NCBI GenBank assembly: GCA_028291055.1
Contig: JAQGIP010000136.1
Coordinates: 1-64,000 of the forward strand
Source: Caulobacter sp.
Lineage (GTDB): Bacteria > Pseudomonadota > Alphaproteobacteria > Caulobacterales > Caulobacteraceae
Length of the DNA stretch: 64,000 bases
Reading direction: 5' to 3'
Every line of letters starts with the position of its first letter. Position 1 is the stretch's first letter. The translations under genes were made by a program, and so were the position numbers. Below are positions 51,501-59,810 of this stretch, piece by piece. Under the pieces are notes generated by a model. It searched no databases. It worked only from the letters and a program-made list of their open reading frames with translations, and was not told the origin of the DNA.

Positions 51501-51987
51501 AGGCGGTGATCACCGAGCCGGTCATGTCACCCAGCACGCGGATACCATAGCGGCCGGTGCCCTTGGCCAACGGGCCATCGAGGACGCCGTCGGTGCCGGG
51601 CAGGCCCTGGGCGTTCAGCGTGTCGGCATAGGTGTAGTTGTCGTCGAGCGCGATCGAACCGGCGTTGGTGATCGTGGTCTGGCGGTCGCCGGGGGCGGGC
51701 GCGCCGGTGGCGGTGACCAGGATGCCGACTGAATTGTCGACGCCGCTGGAGCTAAGGCCGCCGTGGATGATCACGGTGTTGTTGCTGTTGACCGTCACCA
51801 TCGGATCGGCGGTCGTCAGCTTGATCTGGCCGCCGGCGACGACGTCGATATTTTGGCCGTTATCGGGCGCGCCGGTGGTGATCGGCGTGGTGCGCGTGCC
51901 CGTGATGCTGGTGTCGGCCAACGCGCCGTGCGCGAAGAACAACAGCGGGGCGGCGGCGACGGAGACGGCGAGACGCTTGCGCAACAT
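48547..51987 (-). CDS. Large autotransporter with calcium-binding repeats
   Basis: A 1146-residue surface protein with ATG at 51987. The signal peptide is MLRKRLAVSVAAAPLLFFAHGALA. The passenger (about 25-820) is rich in Gly, Thr, Val and Asn and beta-helix-like. It carries Asp-rich calcium motifs (DGDGDGILDSADTDQDNDGVAD near residue 312 and DANHNGVYDLDEP near residue 590). The C-terminal autotransporter barrel spans about residues 850-1146 and ends in phenylalanine. A role in adhesion or surface structure is likely. It is divergent from phoR. Confidence 0.85.
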   Translation of the reverse strand: MLRKRLAVSVAAAPLLFFAHGALADTSITGTRTTPITTGAPDNGQNIDVVAGGQIKLTTADPMVTVNSNNTVIIHGGLSSSGVDNSVGILVTATGAPAPGDRQTTITNAGSIALDDNYTYADTLNAQGLPGTDGVLDGPLAKGTGRYGIRVLGDMTGSVITASASTIAVEGDNSAGISIEGKLTGNLTNAGAVSIIGVNGYAIHLAGPVTGNVALTTGVVSATGKGSTALAIDGDVGGAVTIQTSISASGYRPEYQARPALATDRARLKADDGVDHPSATDPLDGYDTSLFSGPVVSIAGNVAHGILLDAPPTISTSTTLDGDGDGILDSADTDQDNDGVADTTEVTGQLTSIGGAPALRIGSSSPATPTTIGVVTGAAYALVSKGAITASGLYDGVNAIGVQVGVAGGGATTLTGGAAFTGTMAVSAFEGNATGVRLLNGSTADTVLFAGIENITSVSDGMVAANNDAQGNTSATLLLIDAGASVTTVRNTGIVGLSGQGEAANTVGVRDLSGSVRLFENSGHIISTIIATDDIDDHSDADIDPSNEVIKGTKIAVDVQAASGNVVVRQLAPSTHITTDTTDANHNGVYDLDEPSMVGNVLLGAHDDRLEVLAGTFAGDMSFGLGQDTLAISGASIVQGAISDGTGVGVPADLAVTIDNSTLLLTNTNTIAAGSLTTTAATATNHTTLGFTVDPGAGTHGQLNVATANIGAGAAVGVQFKSLLVSNQTFTLVAANSMTAGALNSTAAGNSPYLYVVTPRLAGATDGSGAGSLVVDVSRRSAALIGLNKQGTAAYDAVYSALFQDTAIRDAFLAQSDRNGFLGAFDQMLPNTGVGIFQSLMLAEQSASDGISARPDPHQRYGPDSFWIQEINSRIQRNTVDSEGSDTKAFGFVAGYESMGDGGALGLTMSYVSAEERGSSAQVGEETSASLFEGGAYWRGYQGNLTYSVRGSVGYVRLDSDRKFIYVADPNGDGTPDTVINRTASSNWAGYTVSAGGDIAYEARMGRFYARPSVGMDYLYFSEAAHDEEGGGAGFDLSLASRKSSRLDAEAILAIGAEFGRDSWWRPEMRIGYRQRIAGTLGDTVANFAGGTPFTSSTSNDRNGAIVVGFSLKAGTPMSYLALEGDSELSSEEMRYLIRLVGRVMF

Positions 51988-52182
51988 GCGGACTGAACCT
52001 TGGATGGGTGGCGTGGCGGACTGTGAAATGTCGCGGTGCGGCCAGAAATTGGTCACGATAGTTCGACCCCCGGAACGCCCCCGCCCCACACTTGGAAACC
52101 CGTCTATCGCATGCCAATCGATGGCGCCATATGTCTCGCGCGATCTTCTGCGCCCCGCGACGTCTTATTGAGGACCCCTGTC

Positions 52183-53433
52183 ATGCCGGCGCCACAGCCG
52201 TTCTCTTCCGGCTCGGGTCCCGAACGGCGTTTCCACCTGTTGGGCTGGACCCTCAGTCGCGCGCCTGGATCGCCGCCGCGGCCGCCGCCCCCGATCGCCG
52301 CCGCCCCGCCCGCCGACCCGCTGAACGAGGCGCTGGAACGCCTGCCAGAGCCGGTGATGGTGGTGGGCGCGCGCGACGCGGAGGACCTGGCCGACCGCCA
52401 GGTGCTGTTCGCCAACGCCGCCGCGCGCGACCTGCTGCGCCTGCAGGGCGGCGTCGGCCCCCTGGTCTCCGCCATCCGCGATCCGCAGGTGCTGGAGGCC
52501 ATCGACGAATCCCTGTTCGGCGGGCTGGAAGGCCGCTGCGTCTTCCACACCGTCGGCAACCAGGACCGCCACTGGCTGGCCCTGACCCGGCCGATGGGCG
52601 ATTCGCCCGGCGGCGCGCGCCTGGCCCTGCTGCTGCTGCGTGACGAGACCGATGCGCGGCGCAGCGAACACGCCCGCGCCGACTTCCTGGCCAACGCCAG
52701 TCATGAGCTGCGCACCCCGCTGGCCTCGCTGTCGGGCTTCATCGAGACCCTGCGCGGCCATGCCCGCGACGACGAGGCGGCCCGCGACCGGTTCCTAGGG
52801 ATCATGCAGGCCCAGGCCGAACGGATGGCGCGGCTGATCGACGACCTGATGAGCCTGTCGCGCATCGAGCTCAACGAACACATCGCCCCCGCCGGGCGGG
52901 TGGACGTGGGCCAGGCGGTCAATGACGTGATCGACGCCCTGGCGCCCCTGGCCCAGACGCGCGGGGTGAAGCTGGAGGCCATCCTGCCCGCGCGCGGCGA
53001 GGTGGTGGCCGAGGGCGACCGCGACCAGATCGTCCAGGTGGCCCAGAACCTGATCGACAACGCGCTGAAATACACCCCCGACGGCGGCGTGATCCGCATT
53101 GAGGTCTTCGCCGGCCCGGAATCGGCGATCACCGTGCCCCGCGACCCCACCGCCGCGCGCCTGGCCCTGCTGGTCCCCGATCATGCGGCGGGCGAACTCT
53201 ACGCCGCCATCCGGGTGGCGGACGCGGGCCCCGGCATCGCCCGCGAGCACCTGCCCAGGCTCACCGAGCGCTTCTACCGCATCGAGGGCCAAAAGAGCGG
53301 CGAACGCTCCGGCACCGGCCTGGGCCTGGCCATCGTCAAACACATCATCAACCGCCACCGGGGCGGGCTGATGGTGGAGAGCGTGCTGGGCCTGGGCGCC
53401 GCCTTCACCGCCTGGCTGCCGGTGGCGCGGTAA
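52183..53433 (+). CDS. phoR: Phosphate regulon sensor kinase PhoR
   Basis: A 416-residue histidine kinase with ATG at 52183 after GAGGA. A Pro-rich N-terminal stretch (PPRPPPPIAAAPP) is followed by a PAS-like domain (residues 50-150). HisKA has FLANASHELRTPLASLSGFIETL. The ATPase domain has NLIDNALKYTPDGG, VADAGPGIA, FYRIEG and GTGLGLAIVKHII. No membrane helix is visible, unlike E. coli PhoR. It should phosphorylate PhoB when phosphate is low. It heads the pst operon region, with pstC 249 bp downstream behind its own Pho box. Confidence 0.9.
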   Translation: MPAPQPFSSGSGPERRFHLLGWTLSRAPGSPPRPPPPIAAAPPADPLNEALERLPEPVMVVGARDAEDLADRQVLFANAAARDLLRLQGGVGPLVSAIRDPQVLEAIDESLFGGLEGRCVFHTVGNQDRHWLALTRPMGDSPGGARLALLLLRDETDARRSEHARADFLANASHELRTPLASLSGFIETLRGHARDDEAARDRFLGIMQAQAERMARLIDDLMSLSRIELNEHIAPAGRVDVGQAVNDVIDALAPLAQTRGVKLEAILPARGEVVAEGDRDQIVQVAQNLIDNALKYTPDGGVIRIEVFAGPESAITVPRDPTAARLALLVPDHAAGELYAAIRVADAGPGIAREHLPRLTERFYRIEGQKSGERSGTGLGLAIVKHIINRHRGGLMVESVLGLGAAFTAWLPVAR

Positions 53434-53552
53434 GAGCGGCGCCCAATTCAGGCACTGCCCAAGCCCTTCCGCTCATTCCCGCGGTCGCGGGGATGAGCGC
53501 AGCGTTGGGGGGGGAGGCAGCCTCACTGAGTCCACCCGTCAGCAGCAGGACG

Positions 53553-53570
53553 CTGTCACGCAACTGTCAC
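53553..53570 (+). promoter_or_regulatory. Pho box of the pst operon
   Basis: CTGTCAC-GCAA-CTGTCAC, two identical halves at 53553-53559 and 53564-53570, with a degenerate third half (ACGTCGC) after GTAA. This is a near-perfect PhoB box, 113 bp before the pstC start codon. Confidence 0.9.
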
Positions 53571-53682
53571 GTAAACGTCGCACAGAGGCAGCGATGCGAG
53601 GGCAGTAAGCGGTCGCGGCGCGGGGCGCTTCAAGCCGCCCTGACCTCGCGCCCGGTGTTGCAGTGGAAAAGCCGATCTCATC

Positions 53683-55125
53683 ATGCTGATCCTGATGGTG
53701 CTCCTGGCGCTGGCGGCCCTCTCGGCCGGCGCCTACGCCATGGGCCGGCGCAAGGCGCGCCAGGCCACGGCCGGCGCCGCCGGCCGCCCCCACTCCCTGC
53801 CCGGCTATCACGGCGCCTATGTCGCCCTGTGGACCGGCCTGCCCGCCGCCATCCTGCTGTTCGCCTTCGTGGCCTTCGGCGGGCGTATCGAATACGCCCT
53901 GATCAGCGCCGATCCGCCCCCCGCCTCCGCCGGGATCACGGCCGAGCGGATGGCCACCTACTATGGCGACGTCCAATCGGTGGCCAACGGCCAGTCGACC
54001 AGCGCCGTGGTCTATGAGGGCGCGGCCAAGACCGCCTTCGACGCCGCCGTGGCCCACGCGCGGTCCACCGACACCCTGGCGCGTCTGCTGGCCGCCGCCG
54101 CCGCCCTGGTGCTGGCCATCGGCGGTTTCCTGCTGGCCTTCCCGAAGCTGTCGAAGGACTTCCGCGCCCGCAACCGGGTCGAAGGGCTGACGTCAGCCGT
54201 CCTCATCGTCTGTTCCGTGGTGGCGGTGATGACGACGCTCGGCATCGTCATGTCGCTGCTCTACGAGAGCCTGCGCTTCTTCCAGGCCGTCTCGCCGCTC
54301 AGCTTCCTGTTCGGGACCGACTGGGACCCCCAGATCGCCATGCGCACCGACCAGGTGATGACGCACGGCGCCTTCGGGGCCATCCCGCTGTTCGCCGGCA
54401 CCTTCCTGATCATGATCATCGCCATGGCGGTGGCCGCGCCGGTCGGTCTCTATTCGGCGATCTACCTGGCCGAATACGCCGGGCGCACGACCCGCGCGGT
54501 GGTCAAGCCGGCCCTGGAAATCCTGGCCGGGGTGCCGACCGTGGTCTACGGCTTCTTCGCGGCGCTGACGGTGGGACCGCTGTTCCGTTCCGGCTTCAAC
54601 GCCCTGGGCGCCCAACTGGTCGGCGGACCCCTGAACGATCTGGGCCTCTATCTGGGCCAGGTGCAGAACCAGATGGCCCTGGTGGCCGGGGCGGTGATGG
54701 GCATCATGCTGATCCCCTTCGTCTCCTCCCTGTCCGACGACATCATCAACGCCGTGCCCCAGGCCCTGCGCGACGGCAGCTATGCGATGGGCGCCACCAA
54801 GTCGGAGACCATCAAGCGGGTAATCCTGCCCGCCGCCCTGCCCGGCGTCGTGGCGGCCCTGCTGCTGGCCATGAGCCGCGCCATCGGCGAGACCATGATC
54901 GTCACCCTGGCCGCCGGGCTTCAGGCCAAGCTGACCGCCAATCCGCTCGACACCGTGACCACGGTGACGGTGCAGATTGTCACCCTGCTGACCGGCGACA
55001 CCGAGTTCGACAATCCCAAGACCCTGGCCGCCTTCGGCCTGGGCCTGACGCTGTTCGCCATCACCCTGGTGCTCAACATCATCGCCCTGCGCATCGTGCA
55101 GAAATACCGGGAACAATATGACTGA
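53683..55125 (+). CDS. pstC: Phosphate ABC transporter permease PstC
   Basis: A 480-residue inner-membrane permease, longer than the E. coli protein (about 320), as is usual in alphaproteobacteria. The N-terminal 170 residues hold three extra hydrophobic segments. The permease core has the coupling loop QALRDGSYAMGATKSETIKRVILPAALPG near residue 365 and closing helices IGETMIVTLAAG and LFAITLVLNIIAL. It forms the channel with PstA. The next gene starts inside its last codons (8-bp overlap). Confidence 0.92.
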   Translation: MLILMVLLALAALSAGAYAMGRRKARQATAGAAGRPHSLPGYHGAYVALWTGLPAAILLFAFVAFGGRIEYALISADPPPASAGITAERMATYYGDVQSVANGQSTSAVVYEGAAKTAFDAAVAHARSTDTLARLLAAAAALVLAIGGFLLAFPKLSKDFRARNRVEGLTSAVLIVCSVVAVMTTLGIVMSLLYESLRFFQAVSPLSFLFGTDWDPQIAMRTDQVMTHGAFGAIPLFAGTFLIMIIAMAVAAPVGLYSAIYLAEYAGRTTRAVVKPALEILAGVPTVVYGFFAALTVGPLFRSGFNALGAQLVGGPLNDLGLYLGQVQNQMALVAGAVMGIMLIPFVSSLSDDIINAVPQALRDGSYAMGATKSETIKRVILPAALPGVVAALLLAMSRAIGETMIVTLAAGLQAKLTANPLDTVTTVTVQIVTLLTGDTEFDNPKTLAAFGLGLTLFAITLVLNIIALRIVQKYREQYD

Positions 55126-56446
55126 CGCCGCCCTCATCGCCGGCGCGACCCAGCCGAGCGGACCCGGCCACGCCTCCGGGTCCACGCCCAAGACGCTGGC
55201 CGCGGCCAAGCGCCTGAAGGCGCGCCACGCGGCGGAGTTCCGCTTCCGCCTCTATGGCCGCACCGCCATCATCGTGGCGCTCAGCTTCCTGGTCATCCTG
55301 CTGGGGCGGATCGTCTCGCAGGGCTGGTCCACCTTCGTGCAGAACCGCATCAGCGTGGCGGTCTATGTGGACCCGGCCAAGGTCGACGCGCGCGCGCTGA
55401 ACGGCGTCAACTGGGACTATATGATTTCCACGGCGGCGCTGGCGAAACTGGGCCTCACCGACGACGACGTGGGCGAGCGCTCGGGCAAGATGAGCGCCCT
55501 GCTGTCGCCGGCCCTGGGCTATGACCTGCTGAAGAAGATCAAGGCCGACCCCTCGCTGATCGGCAAGACGGTCACCGTCGACGGGCCGATCGGGGCCGAC
55601 GCAGGCCTCTACTACAAGGGCCTGATCAAGCGTTCGACGGCCGAGGGCGACCGGCGGCTGGACGACGCCCAGCTGGGCTGGCTGGACCAGCTGAAGGCCA
55701 AGGGCCAGGTCACCTCGAAGTTCAACACCGACTTCCTCACCCACGCCGACTCCACCCAGCCGGAACAGGCGGGCGTGGCCGGGGCCGCCATCGGCTCGGC
55801 CCTGACCCTGATCGTGGTGGGCCTGCTGGCCATCCCGATCGGCGTGCTGACCGCCGTCTATCTGGAAGAGTTCGCGCCCAAGAACCGCTGGACCGACCTG
55901 CTGGAGGTCAACATCAACAACCTGGCCGCCGTGCCCTCCATCATTTACGGCCTGCTGGGCCTGGCCCTGTTCATCAACATGATGGGCGTGCCGCGCTCCA
56001 CGCCCCTGGTGGGGGGGCTGGTGCTGGCCCTGATGGCGCTGCCCACGGTGATCATCGCCACCCGCTCGGCCCTGAAGGCCGTGCCGCCTTCGATCCGCGA
56101 AGCGGCGCTTGGCGTCGGCGCCTCGCGCACCCAGACCGTCTTCCACCATGTGCTGCCGATGGCGCGCCCGGGCATCATGACCGGCGCCATCCTGGCCCTG
56201 TCGCACGCCATGGGCGAGACCGCGCCCGGCTTGATGGTCGGCATGGTGTTCTTCTCATCCGACCTGCCGCGCGGTTTCCTGAGCGCCGCCACCGTCCTGC
56301 CGGTCCAGGTCTTCATCTGGGAGAACGCCTCGGAGCGCGCCTTCCTGTCGATGACCGCCGCCTGCATCATGGTGCTGCTGGCCTTCATGATCTTGATGAA
56401 CGGCACGGCCATCTATCTTCGCAGCCGCTACGAACGCCGGTGGTAG
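55118..56446 (+). CDS. pstA: Phosphate ABC transporter permease PstA
   Basis: A 442-residue permease. An N-terminal DUF3333-type periplasmic region (about residues 60-210) follows the first membrane helix ([17 protein letters not shown]). The permease core has the coupling loop [28 protein letters not shown] and [16 protein letters not shown]. It pairs with PstC. The ATG overlaps the pstC stop, indicating translational coupling. Confidence 0.92.
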   Translation: MTDAALIAGATQPSGPGHASGSTPKTLAAAKRLKARHAAEFRFRLYGRTAIIVALSFLVILLGRIVSQGWSTFVQNRISVAVYVDPAKVDARALNGVNWDYMISTAALAKLGLTDDDVGERSGKMSALLSPALGYDLLKKIKADPSLIGKTVTVDGPIGADAGLYYKGLIKRSTAEGDRRLDDAQLGWLDQLKAKGQVTSKFNTDFLTHADSTQPEQAGVAGAAIGSALTLIVVGLLAIPIGVLTAVYLEEFAPKNRWTDLLEVNINNLAAVPSIIYGLLGLALFINMMGVPRSTPLVGGLVLALMALPTVIIATRSALKAVPPSIREAALGVGASRTQTVFHHVLPMARPGIMTGAILALSHAMGETAPGLMVGMVFFSSDLPRGFLSAATVLPVQVFIWENASERAFLSMTAACIMVLLAFMILMNGTAIYLRSRYERRW

Positions 56447-56450
56447 TTTG

Positions 56451-57353
56451 ATGTCCTACATCTCCAAAGACCCCTCCAACCCTTCGGGATCGCCCATGAC
56501 CACCCCCGAGCGCCATCAAGGCGATCATGCCGACGGCGTCCCTGAGATCCGGCTGCGCACCGCCGCGATCGGCGCCCATGCCGACGCGCCCACCGGCACG
56601 CTCAAGGTCCAGGCCAAGAAGATCAACGTCTTCTACGGCGCCAAGCAGGCGCTGTTCGACGTGGACGTCGACATCCCCGGCAAGGCGGTCACCGCCTTCA
56701 TCGGCCCGTCCGGCTGCGGCAAGTCCACCTTCCTGCGCTGCATCAACCGGATGAACGACACCATCCCCGGCGCCAAGGTGACCGGCGAGGTGCTGCTCGA
56801 TGGCGAGGACGTCAACGACCGCCAGATCGACCCGGTGACCCTGCGCGCGCGGGTCGGCATGGTGTTCCAAAAGCCCAACCCCTTCCCCAAGTCCATCTTC
56901 GAGAACGTCGCCTATGGCCCGCGCATCCACGGCCTGGCCGCCGGCAAGGCCGACCTTGAAGAGATCGTCGAGGCCTCGCTGAAGCGCGCCAGCCTGTGGG
57001 AGGAGGTCAAGGACCGCCTCAACCAGCCCGGCACCGGCCTGTCCGGCGGCCAGCAGCAGCGGCTGGTCATCGCCCGGGCCATCGCCGTGGCCCCGGAAGT
57101 GATCCTGATGGATGAGCCCTGCTCGGCGCTCGACCCCATCGCCACGGCGCGGATCGAGGAGCTGATCGACGAGCTGCGTCAGCAGTTCTGCATCGTCATC
57201 GTCACCCACTCCATGGCCCAGGCCGCGCGGGTGTCGCAGCGCACGTCCTTCTTCCACCTGGGGAAACTGGTCGAGAGCGGCTCCACCGAGGAGATGTTCA
57301 CCAACCCCAAGGACAGCCGCACCCAGGACTACATCACCGGCCGGTTCGGCTGA
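56451..57353 (+). CDS. pstB: Phosphate ABC transporter ATPase PstB
   Basis: A 300-residue ABC ATPase. Walker A is GPSGCGKST near residue 82, the signature LSGGQQQR near residue 198, Walker [14 protein letters not shown] near residue 218 and the switch histidine is in VIVTHSM. It powers PstSCA and takes part in signalling to PhoR. ATGs at 56451 and 56496 are both possible starts; the second lies nearer the conserved core. About 40 residues precede the usual PstB start of similarity. Confidence 0.93.
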   Translation: MSYISKDPSNPSGSPMTTPERHQGDHADGVPEIRLRTAAIGAHADAPTGTLKVQAKKINVFYGAKQALFDVDVDIPGKAVTAFIGPSGCGKSTFLRCINRMNDTIPGAKVTGEVLLDGEDVNDRQIDPVTLRARVGMVFQKPNPFPKSIFENVAYGPRIHGLAAGKADLEEIVEASLKRASLWEEVKDRLNQPGTGLSGGQQQRLVIARAIAVAPEVILMDEPCSALDPIATARIEELIDELRQQFCIVIVTHSMAQAARVSQRTSFFHLGKLVESGSTEEMFTNPKDSRTQDYITGRFG

Positions 57354-57363
57354 GGACCCCGAC

Positions 57364-58059
57364 ATGAACGAGCACATCGTCAAATCCTACGGCGACGAAC
57401 TGGCCCACCTGACGGCGGAGGTCACCCGCATGGGCGGGCTGGCCGAATCCCAGGTCAACGACGCCATCGCCGCCGTCACCAAGCGCGACACCACGCTGGC
57501 CCAGGCCATCGTCGGCCGCGACGAGCGGCTGGACACCCTGGACACCGAGATCGAGCGGGCCGCCATCCGCCTGATCGCGTTGCGCCAGCCGATGGCCAAC
57601 GACCTGCGCCGTACGGTCGGCGCGATGAAGATCGCCTCCAACCTGGAACGCTGCGGCGACCTGGCCAAGAACATCGCCAAGCGCACCCTGATCCTGGCCG
57701 AGAACGATCCGGCGACGGCGCTGACCCGCTCCATCGGCCGCATGGGCCGGCTGGTGGCCGGCCGGCTGAAGGACGTCATCGACGCCTATAGCCACGCCGA
57801 CATCGACAGGGCCGTGGCCGTGTGGCTGCGCGACGAGGAGGTGGACGAGCACTACAACGCCCTGTTCCGCGAACTGCTGACCTACATGATGGGCGATCCG
57901 CGCACGATCACCGCCGGGGCGCACCTGCTGTTCATTGCCAAGAACCTGGAGCGGATCGGCGACCACGCCACCAACATCGCCGAGATCGTCCACTTCCAGA
58001 TCACCGGCGAGGAGATCGTCTCGCAACGCCCCAAGCTCGACAGCCTCAAGCCCCAATAG
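57364..58059 (+). CDS. phoU: Phosphate signalling protein PhoU
   Basis: A 231-residue all-helical protein of two PhoU repeats. Each repeat has the metal-binding helix pattern, EIERAAIRLIALRQPMANDLR with NLERCGDLAKNIAKR in the first and KNLERIGDHATNIAE in the second. It links the Pst transporter to PhoR and keeps the regulon off when phosphate is plentiful. It lies between pstB and phoB, 10 and 17 bp away, in one operon. Confidence 0.95.
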   Translation: MNEHIVKSYGDELAHLTAEVTRMGGLAESQVNDAIAAVTKRDTTLAQAIVGRDERLDTLDTEIERAAIRLIALRQPMANDLRRTVGAMKIASNLERCGDLAKNIAKRTLILAENDPATALTRSIGRMGRLVAGRLKDVIDAYSHADIDRAVAVWLRDEEVDEHYNALFRELLTYMMGDPRTITAGAHLLFIAKNLERIGDHATNIAEIVHFQITGEEIVSQRPKLDSLKPQ

Positions 58060-58076
58060 GCTCGGAGAACACTTAA

Positions 58077-58766
58077 GTGGTCACCCCCTATATATTGGTC
58101 GCCGAGGACGAAGACGCCCTGGCCACCCTGCTGCAGTACAACCTCGACAAGGAGGGCTATCGCGTCACCGTGGCCGCCGACGGCGAGGAGGCGCTGACCC
58201 AGGTCGACGAGCAACTGCCTGACCTGATTTTGCTGGACTGGATGCTGCCCAAGATCAGCGGCATCGAGGTCTGCCGGCGGCTGCGCAGCCGCGCCGAGAC
58301 GCGCAATGTGCCGATCCTGATGCTGACCGCGCGGGGCGAGGAGAGCGACCGCATCCGTGGGCTCGACACCGGCGCCGACGACTATGTGGTCAAGCCCTTC
58401 TCGATGACCGAGCTGACCGCGCGCATCCGCGCGGTGCTGCGCCGCATCCGGCCGGGCCTGGCCGACGACCGCCTGAGCCACGGCGACATCGTCGTCGACC
58501 GTGTCGCCCATCGGGTGAAGCGCGACGGCAAGGAGATCCACCTCGGTCCGACGGAGTTCCGGCTGCTCGACTATCTGATGCAGCATCCGGGCCGGGTGTT
58601 CAGCCGCGAACAGCTGCTGGACGCGGTGTGGGGGTCGGACGTCTACGTGGAGGCGCGCACGGTGGACGTGCACATCGGGCGGCTGCGCAAGGCGCTGGGG
58701 GCCGAGGAGGTCAACCCGATCCGGACGGTGCGGTCGGCGGGGTATTCGCTGGATATGGAAGGCTAG
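58077..58766 (+). CDS. phoB: Phosphate regulon response regulator PhoB
   Basis: A 229-residue OmpR-type regulator starting with GTG at 58077. The receiver domain has LVAEDEDALATLLQYNL, the phosphoacceptor aspartate in LILLDWMLPK, MLTARGEE and VVKPFSM. The winged helix has FRLLDYLMQHPGRVFSREQLLDAVWG and RTVDVHIGRLRKAL. Phosphorylated PhoB binds the 11-bp-phased boxes found at several places in this window and, very likely, the box of its own operon. Confidence 0.95.
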   Translation: MVTPYILVAEDEDALATLLQYNLDKEGYRVTVAADGEEALTQVDEQLPDLILLDWMLPKISGIEVCRRLRSRAETRNVPILMLTARGEESDRIRGLDTGADDYVVKPFSMTELTARIRAVLRRIRPGLADDRLSHGDIVVDRVAHRVKRDGKEIHLGPTEFRLLDYLMQHPGRVFSREQLLDAVWGSDVYVEARTVDVHIGRLRKALGAEEVNPIRTVRSAGYSLDMEG

Positions 58767-58801
58767 GCAGGTTGATCTGGGGGTTGATTCAGAGGGCTGC
58801 T

Positions 58802-58829
58802 TGACGAGATAACTTTGGAATGCAAAGTT
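58802..58829 (+). promoter_or_regulatory. Promoter with inverted repeat AACTTTG-N5-CAAAGTT
   Basis: TTGACG (58802-58807) could be a -35 box. AACTTTG (58811-58817), GAATG and CAAAGTT (58823-58829) form a perfect 7-5-7 dyad overlapping the -10 position. A dimeric repressor is expected. It lies 28 bp before the hydrolase start. Confidence 0.6.
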
Positions 58830-58856
58830 CTCTTCTCATTGTTGAGGAGTGATGTG

Positions 58857-59810
58857 ATGCCGCGTTCCGTCCTGGCCGCCCTGGCCGCCGCCATCCTGAC
58901 GATCAGCGCCGGCGCGGAGGCGCTCGCCCAGACGGCGGCGCCCGCGCCCCTGCCCACGGAGGCGTCGGCCTATCCGAAGCCGGCGGCGGATACGCGGCCG
59001 TTGCGGTATGGGCGCTTCACGGTGGAGGTGGTGGGCAGGGGGCCGGACGTGATCCTGATCCCGGGGCTGAATTCGTCGCGCGAGACCTATGCGCCGCTGG
59101 TGGCCAGGCTGAAGGGCCGCTACCGCTTCCACCTGATCCAGGTGGCGGGGTTCGCGGGAACGCCCGCCGGACTGAACGGCCAGGGCGAGGTGTTCTCGCC
59201 GGTGGTCGAGGCGCTGGACCACTACATCCACGACCAGCACCTGACGGCGCCGGCGGTGATCGGCCACTCGATGGGCGGCGAACTGGCCCTGGCCCTGGCG
59301 GCGCGCCATCCGGGCGACGTGGGCCGGGTGATGGCGGTCGACAGCCTGCCCTGGTTCGGCGCCCTGTTCGGCCAGCCCAGCGTCAACGACACCCTGCGCG
59401 GCATGGCGGCCAGCATGACGGCGGGGATGAAGGGCGGCGACGACAAGGCCTGGCTGCGGGGCTCGATTTCCAACACCGCGCCCCTGCTGAGCGCGGGCCC
59501 GATGCAGATGACGGTGGTCGGCTGGAGCCTCTACAGCGACCGCACGGTCTCGGCCCAGGCGTTCAGCGACCTGATCTTCACCGACCTGCGTCCGGAGCTC
59601 GCGCGGATCACCGCGCCGGCGACCATCCTCTATGCCCACGGCCCGCAGTTCGGCCGCCAGACGGCGGAACAGACTGACGCCTTCGTGGGCAGGCTCTACG
59701 CCACCCTGGCGAACGGCAGGCTGGTGCGCATCGAGCCCAGCCACCACTTCATCATGGTCGACCAGCCGGCGCGCTTCGAGGCCGAGGTGGTCGCCTTCCT
59801 TAAGCCCTAG
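58857..59810 (+). CDS. Exported alpha/beta hydrolase
   Basis: A 317-residue protein with ATG at 58857 after TGAGGAG. The signal peptide MPRSVLAALAAAILTISAGA is cleaved near ALAQ. The hydrolase fold shows LIPGLNSSRETYAPL for the oxyanion strand, the nucleophile elbow GHSMGG near residue 139 and the histidine in PSHHFIMVDQP. The substrate is unknown. Its TAG overlaps the TAG of the convergent esterase gene in a shared CTAG at 59807-59810. Confidence 0.83.
   Translation: MPRSVLAALAAAILTISAGAEALAQTAAPAPLPTEASAYPKPAADTRPLRYGRFTVEVVGRGPDVILIPGLNSSRETYAPLVARLKGRYRFHLIQVAGFAGTPAGLNGQGEVFSPVVEALDHYIHDQHLTAPAVIGHSMGGELALALAARHPGDVGRVMAVDSLPWFGALFGQPSVNDTLRGMAASMTAGMKGGDDKAWLRGSISNTAPLLSAGPMQMTVVGWSLYSDRTVSAQAFSDLIFTDLRPELARITAPATILYAHGPQFGRQTAEQTDAFVGRLYATLANGRLVRIEPSHHFIMVDQPARFEAEVVAFLKP

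Noticed and set aside
53474-53515. A further copy of the CCCCGC-type palindrome before pstC
   Set aside because: Only a short hairpin (CGCTCATTCCCGCG with CGCGGGGATGAGCG) is present, too short to call a full element.
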